A DNA stretch of 64,000 bases from Pseudobutyrivibrio xylanivorans DSM 14809 (lineage in GTDB: Bacteria; Bacillota; Clostridia; Lachnospirales; Lachnospiraceae), in the NCBI RefSeq assembly GCF_900141825.1, contig NZ_FQYQ01000001.1, positions 344,047 to 408,046 of the forward strand. The letters are read 5' to 3'. The position numbers and the translations under genes were made by a program. The notes beneath the pieces are model-generated. The model was not told the origin of the DNA and did no database searches. It worked only from the letters and a program-made list of their open reading frames with translations. The stretch's first letter is position 1. Every line of letters begins with the position of its first letter. This document shows positions 44,942 through 53,725 of the stretch, piece by piece.

Positions 44942-47074
44942 GTGAAAAAACGCTATAAAGCAGCCTCTTTGGCAATCGCAGGTGTACTTGCTACTCAGGC
45001 ACTTATTCCTATGTCTGCGATAGCTGAAGAAGAGGACAATCAGGTATTAGTAGAGGGTGAGGCAACACCTGAGGCAGCTGATACAGCTGAGCGGACAGAT
45101 GTTGCTGAGCCATCAGATGATACAAATGATAATGAAACTACAGAAGTAACTGTTGATCTTTCTAAAAGTACTGATGACACAGAAGAAACTCTTGTAGAGG
45201 AAGAAAAATCAGCAGAAGAGGCACTTGCAGAAGAGGCACTTGCGGAAGAGGCACCTGCAGAAGAGACGCCAGCAGAAGAGACGCCAGCAGAAAAGAGCGA
45301 AGAAGATTTACTTGAAGAAGAACTCTTAAATGATGAGGAGCTTGAGCTTCTTGAAGCAAAGGCAGATGAGGATTTCAATGGCGACGGCATCAGCGATTTA
45401 TACACAAAGATGCTTTGCGAAGGCCAGATTCTCACTGAGACAGGAAAGAAAGTATTTGGAGATTATTCATATCTTCATGTTCAGAGCTCAAACGATTTAG
45501 ATAGCGACGGTCTGATAAATTGTCAGGAGGTTGTTATTAAGGAAAGAGAAGACGGTTCATTATATGCAATTATGTCTTCAGACCCTTGTAAGGCAGATAC
45601 TGATAATGACGGTATCAGCGACAACGACGATACAGACAAGTGGCATAGAGGCTTACTTGGCGGTGTTGTTGGGAATGTTAGACTTGTAGCTCGTCATGAC
45701 GATTCAAAGGATTTCCATGATGGTCATGTTTACATTGTTTACACAAGCTATGTAAATGACAACAAGATTAACATTGATAATCTTTATGGATACTACATCA
45801 CTAATCCAGATAAGAAAGCTTTGTTAGATGCTGCTTGCGACAGCGAAGACGGTAGCGATAGTGTGGTTTCATGGAGAAGTACACTTGCAGAAATCGAGGA
45901 ATCAGAGAAGACTGATGCTAATGAAGCCATTAGAAAGGCTGCAGCAGATGGCATGTATGTTGAACAGACACACGCTCATCATGAGGGTGGATATGTTACA
46001 TTAAACCGTGGCGATTATGTTTCTATCGGAAACTACGGAATGTCTAATGCAAAAGAGTTAATCATTAATGACTACATTCCATACTTAATGACAGAAGGCG
46101 AGTTATTCTTTGATCATATTATAAATGAAAAAACTGAGGGTGGAGTTTGGATTAACAGAGAGCTTTACAATCAGAAATATGCATATGACCAGGGACCAAA
46201 TGAAATTGTTGAGCAAGAAGCTACAGAAGAGCAATTAAATGTTATGCTTAATTACTTCAGCTCTCACAGCTATTTCAACGAGTTTACTCACAACTGCACA
46301 ACAGTTGCAGCTGGTGCATGGAATGAAGTGTATGGTACAAAGACAGACGAGAATGGTAACAAGGTTAAGACAGAGTATTACGTTAATTCTGGTACACCTA
46401 TCAAGACTTCATTTGAAAATCCATTCACAAATAACGTTGTAAGCATCGATACACAGATTGATTATCCAGGTGCTGTTAAGAATTCTATTAAGAGCATGAA
46501 GGATATTCCAGGATATATTGGAAGCAGAGTGTATGTGGCAGGTAAGAAGGTTACTGATACAATTGCAAAGGTACTTAAGTTTGATATTTCAAAGCTCTTC
46601 AAGAAGAAGGATGCATCAAACAGCTCAGCCTCAGATAAGTTTGATGAGTACAGAACAATTTCATCAAATAGTTCATCTGGCTCAGCTAGCTCGTCTAGTT
46701 CATTAAGCCATGTTGGTACAGTTGATATTATTACAAGTGTTCCTGGCACAGAGGACTTAGTTGGTGAAGAGGTTGAGGTAATAAATGCAGCATCTTCTTT
46801 AAATAAGAAGTCTGTTAAGAAGACAGCTTCTGTTGCTACAGATGATGAGGAGCCAACAGAGGAAACTTCAGAGACAGAAGAAGTTACAGATGATACTTCA
46901 GTTGCAGAGGAAGAGATTGTTAAGGGATCAACAGTGGAAGAGGAAATCGAAGACACACCAGTACCTCTTTCTACAGAGAAGAGCAATCCATTATTATGGG
47001 TTTGGGCTACTTTGCTTTGCATTATTGCAGCTGGTGGTATTGCAATAGCTATTGTGTTCGTCAAAAAGAAATAA
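44942..47074 (+). CDS. Acidic surface protein with calcium-type repeats and papain-like motif
   Basis: The 710-residue protein has a GTG start after GGGAGGG. A signal peptide (about 1-28) is followed by an acidic Glu/Ala/Thr region with 15-bp tandem DNA repeats. Three DxDxDG-type calcium loops follow at about 142-225 (DFNGDGISD, DLDSDGLIN, DTDNDGISD). A central domain has VEQTHAHHEGGYV and FTHNCTTVAAGAWNEV, resembling the His and Cys motifs of permuted NlpC/P60- or LRAT-like papain-fold enzymes (inference). A Ser-rich and acidic stretch leads to a C-terminal membrane segment and KKK, so the protein is membrane-anchored outside the cell. Its target may be cell wall or host or plant polymer. 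Confidence 0.78.
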   Translation: MKKRYKAASLAIAGVLATQALIPMSAIAEEEDNQVLVEGEATPEAADTAERTDVAEPSDDTNDNETTEVTVDLSKSTDDTEETLVEEEKSAEEALAEEALAEEAPAEETPAEETPAEKSEEDLLEEELLNDEELELLEAKADEDFNGDGISDLYTKMLCEGQILTETGKKVFGDYSYLHVQSSNDLDSDGLINCQEVVIKEREDGSLYAIMSSDPCKADTDNDGISDNDDTDKWHRGLLGGVVGNVRLVARHDDSKDFHDGHVYIVYTSYVNDNKINIDNLYGYYITNPDKKALLDAACDSEDGSDSVVSWRSTLAEIEESEKTDANEAIRKAAADGMYVEQTHAHHEGGYVTLNRGDYVSIGNYGMSNAKELIINDYIPYLMTEGELFFDHIINEKTEGGVWINRELYNQKYAYDQGPNEIVEQEATEEQLNVMLNYFSSHSYFNEFTHNCTTVAAGAWNEVYGTKTDENGNKVKTEYYVNSGTPIKTSFENPFTNNVVSIDTQIDYPGAVKNSIKSMKDIPGYIGSRVYVAGKKVTDTIAKVLKFDISKLFKKKDASNSSASDKFDEYRTISSNSSSGSASSSSSLSHVGTVDIITSVPGTEDLVGEEVEVINAASSLNKKSVKKTASVATDDEEPTEETSETEEVTDDTSVAEEEIVKGSTVEEEIEDTPVPLSTEKSNPLLWVWATLLCIIAAGGIAIAIVFVKKK
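45212..45297 (+). repeat. 15-bp tandem repeats coding AEEAL/AEETP
   Basis: Five to six copies of a 15-bp unit (start GCAGAAGAG) encode AEEAL, AEEAL, AEEAP, AEETP, AEETP and AEK in the acidic region of the surface protein. Copy number is probably variable between strains (inference). Confidence 0.8.
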
Positions 47075-47111
47075 TTAACAAAATATTCAATTATTGATAA
47101 TATAATAGGTA

Positions 47112-47148
47112 GAGGCTTAGGGATATCAAGTCCTTAAGCCTCTTTTTT
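47112..47148 (+). terminator. Intrinsic terminator of the surface protein gene
   Basis: A 12-bp stem with one mismatch (47112-47123 with 47131-47142) is followed by six T. Confidence 0.9.
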
Positions 47149-47166
47149 AAAATCAAGAAAAAACTG

Positions 47167-47224
47167 TTGACAAAAACAATTTAATTGCGTACAATTCAAT
47201 CATAGAAAATAGTTGTACGCAATT
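47167..47224 (+). promoter_or_regulatory. Promoter with two MarR-type operators before the redox operon
   Basis: TTGACA (47167-47172), 17-bp spacer, TACAAT (47190-47195). The palindrome AATTG-CGTA-CAATT (47183-47196) overlaps the -10. A second copy, AGTTG-TACG-CAATT (47211-47224), lies just after the expected start, 28 bp centre to centre. The two also form a 12-bp inverted pair. An OhrR-type repressor, encoded as the third gene, is the likely binder. Confidence 0.75.
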
Positions 47225-47253
47225 TAATCGAGATGTCAATGGAGGTATATAAT

Positions 47254-48120
47254 ATGGAAAGGTACGATGTAGCAATAATAGGTACTGGACCAGCAGGTCT
47301 TGAGGCAGCTATTACAGCAAAGGTTAGAAATAAGTCAGTTCTTCTTTTAGGAGGAAAGGGCTCATCTGATAAGGTTTCAAAAGCTCACACCATTCAGAAT
47401 TATCTTGGCTTGCCAGATATTGCTGGTGAGGATATGGCGAAGACATTTTTAGATCACGCCACAAAGATGGGTGTTGAGATTACAGAGGATAAAGTAAACG
47501 CAATTTACTCTATGGGACAGTATTTCGCAATTCAGTGCCACAATGGAGATTACGAAGCAAGCACTGTAATTGTTGCGGCTGGAATGACAGCAATGAAGCC
47601 ATTCCCAGGAGAGATGGAAAATCTTGGCCGTGGCGTCAGCTACTGTGCAACCTGTGATGCAGCTCTTTACAAAGGAAAGACTGCTATTATAGTTGCTTAC
47701 AGTGCAGAAGATGAGCCAGAGGCAGAATTTTTGGCAGAGAGAGCTGAGAAGGTTTACTATCTTCCACAGTATGAATATGCAGGTTCATTAGGTGGAAATA
47801 TCGAGGTTACCTTAGATGTTAAGCCTGAATCAATTGAAATGAAGGATGGACAGGCAGTTTTAAATGCCAAGGATTCATCATTTACAGCAAATGGAATATT
47901 TATTTTGAGAGAGCAGATTGCTCCATCTCAGCTTGTTCCAGGACTTGAGATGGATGGTAACCATATTAAGGTTGATCGTTCTATGGCTACAAACATCAAA
48001 GGATTGTTTGCAGCAGGAGATATTACAGGTGCGCCTTATCAGTACATTAAGTCTGCCGGTGAAGGAAATGTTGCAGCGCTTTCAGCTGTGTCATATCTTA
48101 ATAGTGTAAAGAACAATTAA
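47254..48120 (+). CDS. Thioredoxin reductase-like flavoprotein lacking NADPH motifs
   Basis: This is a flavoprotein of 288 residues starting after GGAGG. The FAD-binding motif GTGPAG is at residues 10-15 and the redox-active pair is C131-C134 in YCATCDA. The FAD end motif GLFAAGDITG is intact. Ordinary thioredoxin reductases have GGGDSA and HRRxxxR for NADPH in the inserted domain. Here that region reads IIVAYSAEDEPEAEF and YLPQYEY, with neither motif. This fits the ferredoxin-dependent flavin thioredoxin reductases of clostridia (FFTR type), so reduced ferredoxin rather than NADPH may be the electron donor (inference). The thioredoxin gene follows. Confidence 0.85.
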   Translation: MERYDVAIIGTGPAGLEAAITAKVRNKSVLLLGGKGSSDKVSKAHTIQNYLGLPDIAGEDMAKTFLDHATKMGVEITEDKVNAIYSMGQYFAIQCHNGDYEASTVIVAAGMTAMKPFPGEMENLGRGVSYCATCDAALYKGKTAIIVAYSAEDEPEAEFLAERAEKVYYLPQYEYAGSLGGNIEVTLDVKPESIEMKDGQAVLNAKDSSFTANGIFILREQIAPSQLVPGLEMDGNHIKVDRSMATNIKGLFAAGDITGAPYQYIKSAGEGNVAALSAVSYLNSVKNN

Positions 48121-48156
48121 TTGTGATTGATTAAATTTGAAAGGAGTTTTATTATT

Positions 48157-48468
48157 ATGGTAAAGAAGATTACAACAGATGAGTTTAATTCAATGGATAA
48201 GGCAGGAGTTTCAGTCTTAGATTTTAATGCTGTATGGTGTGGCCCATGTAAGATGCTTGGCCCAGTTTTGGAAGAGGTCTCTGAAGAAATGGCTGACGAT
48301 GCAAAGTTCTACAGCATCGATACTGACGAAAATCCAGATTTAGCAAAAGAATTTGGAATTATGAACATTCCTGCAGTAGTTATTTTAAAGGACGGACAGA
48401 AGGTAGACATGAATGTTGGCTTTGTTCCAAAGGATGCCCTTAAGGACTTTGTAACAAAGAATCTTTAA
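48157..48468 (+). CDS. trxA: Thioredoxin
   Basis: The 103-residue thioredoxin has the active site WCGPC at residues 27-31 and the cis-proline in MNIPAVVI. The frame is open further upstream, but the ATG at 48157 follows AAAGGAG and gives normal length. It is the likely electron acceptor of the reductase encoded just before it, and reduces disulfides in the cytoplasm. Confidence 0.95.
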   Translation: MVKKITTDEFNSMDKAGVSVLDFNAVWCGPCKMLGPVLEEVSEEMADDAKFYSIDTDENPDLAKEFGIMNIPAVVILKDGQKVDMNVGFVPKDALKDFVTKNL

Positions 48469-48521
48469 AATTTTCCTTAATTAAGCTCAGAAAAAATTAT
48501 TAAACAATGAGGTGATAGATA

Positions 48522-48962
48522 ATGGGTGATAAGTATGATTGCTTAAAAATTTCAAATCAATTATGTTTTCCGCTTTATGCCTGTTCAAAGGAGATTGTTA
48601 AGAGATATAAGCCATTTCTCGATCCAATCGACCTTACTTACACTCAGTATATTACTATGATGGTAATATGGGAGGAAAAGGAGATTACAGTAAAGGCTCT
48701 TGGAGACAAATTATTCCTCGACTCAGGTACATTGACTCCTGTGCTTAAGAAGTTGGAGCAGAAGGGTTATGTTAAGCGTAGCAGATCAAAGGACGATGAG
48801 AGAAATCTTATTATTACTTTGACAAAGGATGGAGAGGAATTAAAAAAGCAGGCATCTACGATACCTGCTAAAATGGGCAAATGTGTGTGCTTATCTCCAG
48901 AAGAATCTGAGCAGTTATATAAATTGCTTTACAAGATTCTTGATAGTATGGAACATGAATAA
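48522..48962 (+). CDS. ohrR: OhrR-type MarR-family redox repressor
   Basis: The 146-residue winged-helix regulator is OhrR-like. C15 in NQLCFPLYACSKEI matches the peroxide-sensing cysteine of Bacillus OhrR, and LTYTQYITMMVIWE and DSGTLTPVLKKLEQKGYV are characteristic. Oxidation of the cysteine should release DNA. In this operon it probably controls the reductase-thioredoxin promoter through the two palindromes at 47183 and 47211, rather than an ohr gene, which is absent here. GAGGTG precedes the ATG. Confidence 0.85.
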   Translation: MGDKYDCLKISNQLCFPLYACSKEIVKRYKPFLDPIDLTYTQYITMMVIWEEKEITVKALGDKLFLDSGTLTPVLKKLEQKGYVKRSRSKDDERNLIITLTKDGEELKKQASTIPAKMGKCVCLSPEESEQLYKLLYKILDSMEHE

Positions 48963-48968
48963 GAATCG

Positions 48969-50156
48969 CTAATCAAAAAAGTTTAAAACATCTACATTTT
49001 CACGAGCTTGAGAAATGACATCGTCTACAAATGAGGCGGTGTCATTTTTTATTCTATCCCAATCAATGATAGTGACAGCAGACAAATCTGCATGTGCATT
49101 TTCAAAAACATCACCCATGTTTTCTTTAGTTGAAATGGTGCCGTTAATATAGCCTTCTGTAAGAACGGTGCTGTCTTGAGTTACGCTAACATCTGTGGCC
49201 TCGAATTTAATGCCATCATCAACATAATTCATTAAGAAATTAAAATCCATAGAATAATTGCTACCTGTATCTGTAATGTAGGTAATGTTATTGGTAAATG
49301 AATTAGTGTAATTGGTCTGACCATTACGCTTGATTGTGGCAACGACTCTTTCATTATCAGGAAGAGGAGCAAAAATCTCAATTTTGTTAAAGTTCTTACC
49401 AACGATGGAAATGTATGCTCCAGGTGTCTTGTAAGAAAGGTCAAATGTTATCTTTCTGGTGTGATTAAATCTGTCTAGGAAGAGAGAGCATTTTATATCG
49501 TGATCTGGAGCATCCATACCTAAAAGCTGCCAGATGAAATCGCCCTCGCCCTTTGGAATGGTGATTCTGAATTCGTTGCTTTCCGTACCATCTTCATCTA
49601 CGAAGATAACGTCTGTTTTTTCTATCTGAATTTTTTTAACGAACTCATAGATGTTACGTTTGTTCTGGTGGAACCATTCGTGGTTGATATCGTTATTAAG
49701 ATTTGGCGCAGTTGGAAATAAGTCTGAGCCTGTGTCAAAACCGTAGGAGATACCACCAAGTAGAGGTGCAACAAGATATACAGTCTCATCCTGAGCATAT
49801 ACATCCATTTCCCCTACATCTAAAACGAGTACGTCCAGATTAGATTTGCAAGAGAACTTCTTTTGAGAAGCAGAACGCTGACCCTTGATGCCGCCACTGA
49901 TTGAATATGGGAATCCCTTTAATTTTTTGATGTAGGCATTTCCAGAGTAATCGATATCTGCATTTGTGTAATTTCTAAACAAATCCTTCAAATCAATATT
50001 GTAAGCCAGATAATCTGGGTTATTCAAAGTGCTCTCTGAAAAATGAATAACTGAGGCGAGTATTCTTGCTGAAGGATTATAATTCAGCTCTGCTTTGATG
50101 ATTATGGCCAGAGCGAGTACCACAACAATTATTATCCCTAATTTTTTCTTTTTCAT
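48969..50156 (-). CDS. Secreted or membrane-anchored protein of unknown function
   Basis: The 395-residue protein has a basic start (MKKKKLG) and one hydrophobic segment (about 6-22), then a long extracytoplasmic region. That region is mostly beta-strand-like, with many Asn, Asp and Tyr, and several potential repeats of Thr/Asn-rich strands. No enzyme motif is visible. The gene lies just 8 bp after the TPR gene on the same strand and probably forms an operon with it. A hybrid histidine kinase is divergent upstream, so a signalling role is conceivable. Confidence 0.7.
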   Translation of the reverse strand: MKKKKLGIIIVVVLALAIIIKAELNYNPSARILASVIHFSESTLNNPDYLAYNIDLKDLFRNYTNADIDYSGNAYIKKLKGFPYSISGGIKGQRSASQKKFSCKSNLDVLVLDVGEMDVYAQDETVYLVAPLLGGISYGFDTGSDLFPTAPNLNNDINHEWFHQNKRNIYEFVKKIQIEKTDVIFVDEDGTESNEFRITIPKGEGDFIWQLLGMDAPDHDIKCSLFLDRFNHTRKITFDLSYKTPGAYISIVGKNFNKIEIFAPLPDNERVVATIKRNGQTNYTNSFTNNITYITDTGSNYSMDFNFLMNYVDDGIKFEATDVSVTQDSTVLTEGYINGTISTKENMGDVFENAHADLSAVTIIDWDRIKNDTASFVDDVISQARENVDVLNFFD

Positions 50157-50164
50157 AAAAAATA

Positions 50165-51112
50165 TTATAGTAATTCTAGTGGAGTATCTGCAATAGACAA
50201 TGCAATCGAAGTGTCCATCTCAACCAGGTGATTGGCAGCCTGGGATTTCTGATATGCGATGTCATTTTCGGCATACTTTACGCAAGCCTCGTGGTATTTT
50301 TCAGTGTTGCCACTTTTCTTGTAAATATCCATGTATAGCTTTGCAGTCTCAAGCTTTAGGTGGTAATTATCAGAGATGGTGGCAGAAGATTCGAGATTCT
50401 TGGCTACGGCTTCAGCTCTTTCAAATTCTTTCATACTGCAGAAGGTATCTACCAGTAATTTCAAATCCTCTAAATAATCGTGAATAGTAATGGATGGATC
50501 TTTCATAAGACCAGCAAGGTCATCGAGATGGTCATAGACGTACTGATTATCCCCCATCTGATGATGTAAGTTTGCATTCAATATCGTCAAACTAAAATCG
50601 TGATAATGCATGTCGTTTTTCGCGGCAATATCACTGGCTCTTCTAAGATATGTTTCAGCGTCACTAAAACGATGAGTCTGTAAGTAGCAATAGGCCAGAT
50701 TCAGGCAGGCTACTAGATAGGAGTGCGGTTTGTTACTGAAAGAATCTCCATAATCCTCCAAATCCTGCATAGCCATTTTTCCATAGTTAATAGCACTGTC
50801 GTAGTCTCCGAGCAACATATATCTGTTACAGATTGTTGCATAGAAGAAATGCTTTGCGCCGCGAATACGGTTTTTATCCAGATAATCAAAGGCATTAAGG
50901 CACTTGTAGAGCATTTTTGAATCGTAGCCCATAATTCCATAGGCGATGGCTAAGCCACGGAGAGTCATAATGTAATTCGTGGAGTCGTTTATTTCCTCGT
51001 AAATACTCTTAGCCATATTGAGATTGTCTATTCCAAGCTCTATGTTGTTAACATGAATTAAGTGCATTCCTTTTTCATAATATTCTTTTGCTATTTGCTC
51101 TGAACTTGCCAT
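50165..51112 (-). CDS. TPR-repeat protein
   Basis: This is a cytoplasmic helical protein of about 315 residues with TPR-like repeats. Examples are YYEKGMHLIHVNNIELGIDNLNMAKSIYEEI, divided over residues 9-40, LGDYDSAINYGKMAMQDLE and HRFSDAETYLRRASDIA. The start is the ATG following GGAGG, and nine upstream codons in the open frame are dropped. Such proteins serve as protein-binding scaffolds or as Rap-like regulators. It is divergent from the hybrid kinase and upstream of the secreted protein. Confidence 0.78.
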   Translation of the reverse strand: MASSEQIAKEYYEKGMHLIHVNNIELGIDNLNMAKSIYEEINDSTNYIMTLRGLAIAYGIMGYDSKMLYKCLNAFDYLDKNRIRGAKHFFYATICNRYMLLGDYDSAINYGKMAMQDLEDYGDSFSNKPHSYLVACLNLAYCYLQTHRFSDAETYLRRASDIAAKNDMHYHDFSLTILNANLHHQMGDNQYVYDHLDDLAGLMKDPSITIHDYLEDLKLLVDTFCSMKEFERAEAVAKNLESSATISDNYHLKLETAKLYMDIYKKSGNTEKYHEACVKYAENDIAYQKSQAANHLVEMDTSIALSIADTPLELL

Positions 51113-51256
51113 AATGACCTCCTGTGAAGAAACCCACAATTCAATATGTTATAAGTATAAGAAAACTTTGTGACAATTTTCGTAAATTGTTGTTTATTCG
51201 CAGTCAAAAATTTATACTATATATTGATATTATGTATAAATTTGGGGATTTTTATT

Positions 51257-53596
51257 ATGAAAAAGACGAGTAGTTTTCTATATGGTTTGATTTTAATTGT
51301 CGGCTTAGGAATATTTACTTTCGCAATTGGATTGATATTTATCGGAGAATTTACCTTACCAGACGAGAGAACCTACACAGATTTAACAGTTGAAAAATAC
51401 AGTGATGGTTGGGAGAGAATCCGCTGGGACGGAAGTGCAGAGAGCATTACGCTTCCAGGAAATTATGAGCCAGAAGGCTCCCATGAATTTGTACTACGAA
51501 AGAAGCTTGATGTTTGGGATGACAGGGATTGTTTTTTAAGCTTCAATTCTAATAAGCAGGATGTGGATGCTTATATTGGTGATGAATTAAGATATTCGTT
51601 TTCTACCAAATCTACCAGAGTATTAGGAAGCAACACACCGGGAACTATGGTATTCATTCCGCTTCATCCATCAGATGAAGGCAAGACAATAAAAATTGTC
51701 CTTTCCGGCGATAATAATTATTCCGGAGTATTGGATGAGTTCATAGTAGGTACCCAGGTTGGTATAGTAATGTATGTCTACAATCGTGAGAGATACACAT
51801 TACTACTTACATTATTCTTATTGGTACTTGGTGTTATAGCATTTATTATTGGTGTTAGTGTAAAAATCGCATACAGAAAAACATTGCCATTGTTCTTTAT
51901 TGGATGGGCAATGATTTGTGCTTCATTATGGTCATTGGCAGAAACAGACTGCAGGCAATTCTTTGTGCCTAATTTTTCGTTACTGTCCTACATGACATAT
52001 TTGAGTTTGATAATGTTGCCGTACACGGTGGCACTATATTTTGACCGTCTGCAGGAAGGCAGATACCGAGCTTTATATATGGGACTTGCAGTGCTTGAAG
52101 AGTTCAGTGCAGGAATTGCCATTTTGCTTCAGTTCTTCAACGATACAGATTTGAGTGGAATATTGCCGATTGCATTTGTTTCTATTGGATTAACCATGAT
52201 TACGTATATTGTTACGGTTATTCCTGATATTATTCATGGAAGAGTTAACTCATACTGGCTTGAGTTTATCGGTATTTGTGGTGCGATAATTATGGGTATC
52301 ATGCAGATGTGCGACTACGCATTTTTGCATCCGACAAAAATTCATTCATTGTATTTAATAATTGGTTTGCTGTTCCTGATAATCATGGCATACTTCCGTG
52401 CTTTGAAGGATATCAGAAATACTGAGCGAGAAATGTATGCGGCAGTACAGGCTCAGGAATCCAGCACAGCATTCATGACAAGAATGTCTCATGAAATGCG
52501 AACACCTATCAATGCAATTCTTGGAATGAATAAAATGATTCTGAGAGAGAGCAAAGATGAGCACATTTTGGAATATTCAAGAGATGTTAACAGTGCCGGT
52601 AATTACTTATTAGGAATTGTTAACGAGGTATTGGATCTTGCAAAGGTTAGTGCTGGAAAGATTGAAATTGTCCCAGAAGACTACGATTTGATGGATATGA
52701 TTCGAGAATGTTATTCTCTGGCTCGTCCTAGAGCTAAGGCCAGCAGACTTTCGTTCGAGGTAGACATGAGCGATGTCCTGCCAGCAAGACTTCGTGGCGA
52801 CAGGGAAAGAATCATCCAGATAATAACAAATCTGTTGACCAATGCAGTTAAGTATACACCTGAGGGGCGAATTACTCTTTCTGTTCAGGGCAAGATATCA
52901 GAAGGCAAGCTTTTGCTGATTGTAACTGTTACTGATACAGGTATTGGTGTGGCTGAGGAGAATATACCTTATCTTTTCGATACATTTACAAGAGTCGGCG
53001 AGTTTAATAAGAAGAGAATTGAAGGTACTGGACTTGGTCTTACAATTACTAAGCAGTTGGTTGATTTGATGGGAGGTACCATTTCCGTTGAATCTGAGCT
53101 TGGAAAGGGGTCTTCATTTATAGTAATGATTCCTCAGGAGATTCGCTCAGTGGAACCATGCGGAATGTTTTCAATGGGACCAAATGGAGACCGTCGTGTT
53201 GCTGATCGTCATGAAGTATTTGATGTTCTTGGAAGAATTCTCGTTGTTGATGATGTTGCAATTAATCTTCGAGTTTTCTCTGTGCTATTGAGCAACACAG
53301 ACATTACAGTAGATACAGCTATAAGCGGAACAGAGGCTCTTGAAAAGATTGGAAGAAACAAGTACGACATTATCTTTATTGACCATTTGATGCCTGGCAT
53401 GGATGGAATTGAGTTGAAGAGACTTATTGATTCCATGGAAGATAATCCTAATAGCAACACACCGCTGGTTATGCAAACCGCAAATGCGGTAGTAGGCGCA
53501 AAGGAAGAATACGAGCGATTGGGATTTACCGACTATATCGCCAAGCCAATTAAGGAAGAGGAGTTGCGTAAGCTCATACGTAAGTATATAATTTAA
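51257..53596 (+). CDS. Hybrid sensor histidine kinase with receiver domain
   Basis: This is a membrane protein of about 779 residues. An N-terminal membrane segment is followed by an extracytoplasmic beta-sandwich (about 40-175; VLRKKLDVWDDRDCFLSF), then about seven membrane segments (180-385), resembling 7TMR-DISM sensors. HisKA has H412 in MSHEMRTPINAILG. The ATPase domain has NLLTNAVKYT, DTGIGV and GTGLGLTITKQL. The C-terminal receiver carries D709 in IDHLMPGMDG. There is no output domain, so it must pass phosphate to another protein. The ATG at 51257 has a weak site (GGGGA) but fits the membrane anchor; a longer frame upstream is less likely. The extracellular sandwich suggests carbohydrate or small-ligand sensing (inference). 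Confidence 0.9.
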   Translation: MKKTSSFLYGLILIVGLGIFTFAIGLIFIGEFTLPDERTYTDLTVEKYSDGWERIRWDGSAESITLPGNYEPEGSHEFVLRKKLDVWDDRDCFLSFNSNKQDVDAYIGDELRYSFSTKSTRVLGSNTPGTMVFIPLHPSDEGKTIKIVLSGDNNYSGVLDEFIVGTQVGIVMYVYNRERYTLLLTLFLLVLGVIAFIIGVSVKIAYRKTLPLFFIGWAMICASLWSLAETDCRQFFVPNFSLLSYMTYLSLIMLPYTVALYFDRLQEGRYRALYMGLAVLEEFSAGIAILLQFFNDTDLSGILPIAFVSIGLTMITYIVTVIPDIIHGRVNSYWLEFIGICGAIIMGIMQMCDYAFLHPTKIHSLYLIIGLLFLIIMAYFRALKDIRNTEREMYAAVQAQESSTAFMTRMSHEMRTPINAILGMNKMILRESKDEHILEYSRDVNSAGNYLLGIVNEVLDLAKVSAGKIEIVPEDYDLMDMIRECYSLARPRAKASRLSFEVDMSDVLPARLRGDRERIIQIITNLLTNAVKYTPEGRITLSVQGKISEGKLLLIVTVTDTGIGVAEENIPYLFDTFTRVGEFNKKRIEGTGLGLTITKQLVDLMGGTISVESELGKGSSFIVMIPQEIRSVEPCGMFSMGPNGDRRVADRHEVFDVLGRILVVDDVAINLRVFSVLLSNTDITVDTAISGTEALEKIGRNKYDIIFIDHLMPGMDGIELKRLIDSMEDNPNSNTPLVMQTANAVVGAKEEYERLGFTDYIAKPIKEEELRKLIRKYII

Positions 53597-53611
53597 GCAT
53601 TAATTAAGTGA

Positions 53612-53698
53612 GCTAGTAATTCTCAAGCTATTAGATTTCTTAAGCGAAGCTTTCTTCAGCTGAGCGTAGAAATACTAATGCTTGTGAATGTAACTAGC
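53612..53698 (+). repeat. Hairpin element A (interspersed structured repeat)
   Basis: An 87-nt imperfect palindrome: outer stem GCTAGT/ACTAGC, then CAAGC/GCTTG, ATTAG/CTAAT and ATTTC/GAAAT, and a central block with GAAGCTTTCTTCAGCTGA (53646-53663). Copies with the same centre but different outer stems occur on the other strand at 53980 and 58139. It lies in the gap after the hybrid kinase, without a T-run. Confidence 0.7.
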
Positions 53699-53725
53699 GG
53701 ATTATAAATAGGAGTAAATTAAACC

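Noticed and set aside
45040..45435. Long minus-strand frame opposite the acidic repeat of the surface protein
   Set aside because: Stop codons are rare opposite GAA/GCA-rich coding DNA. The Ser-rich product is a shadow, as are the similar frames at 38014-38232, 46462-47064, 58716-58919 and 62637-63098.
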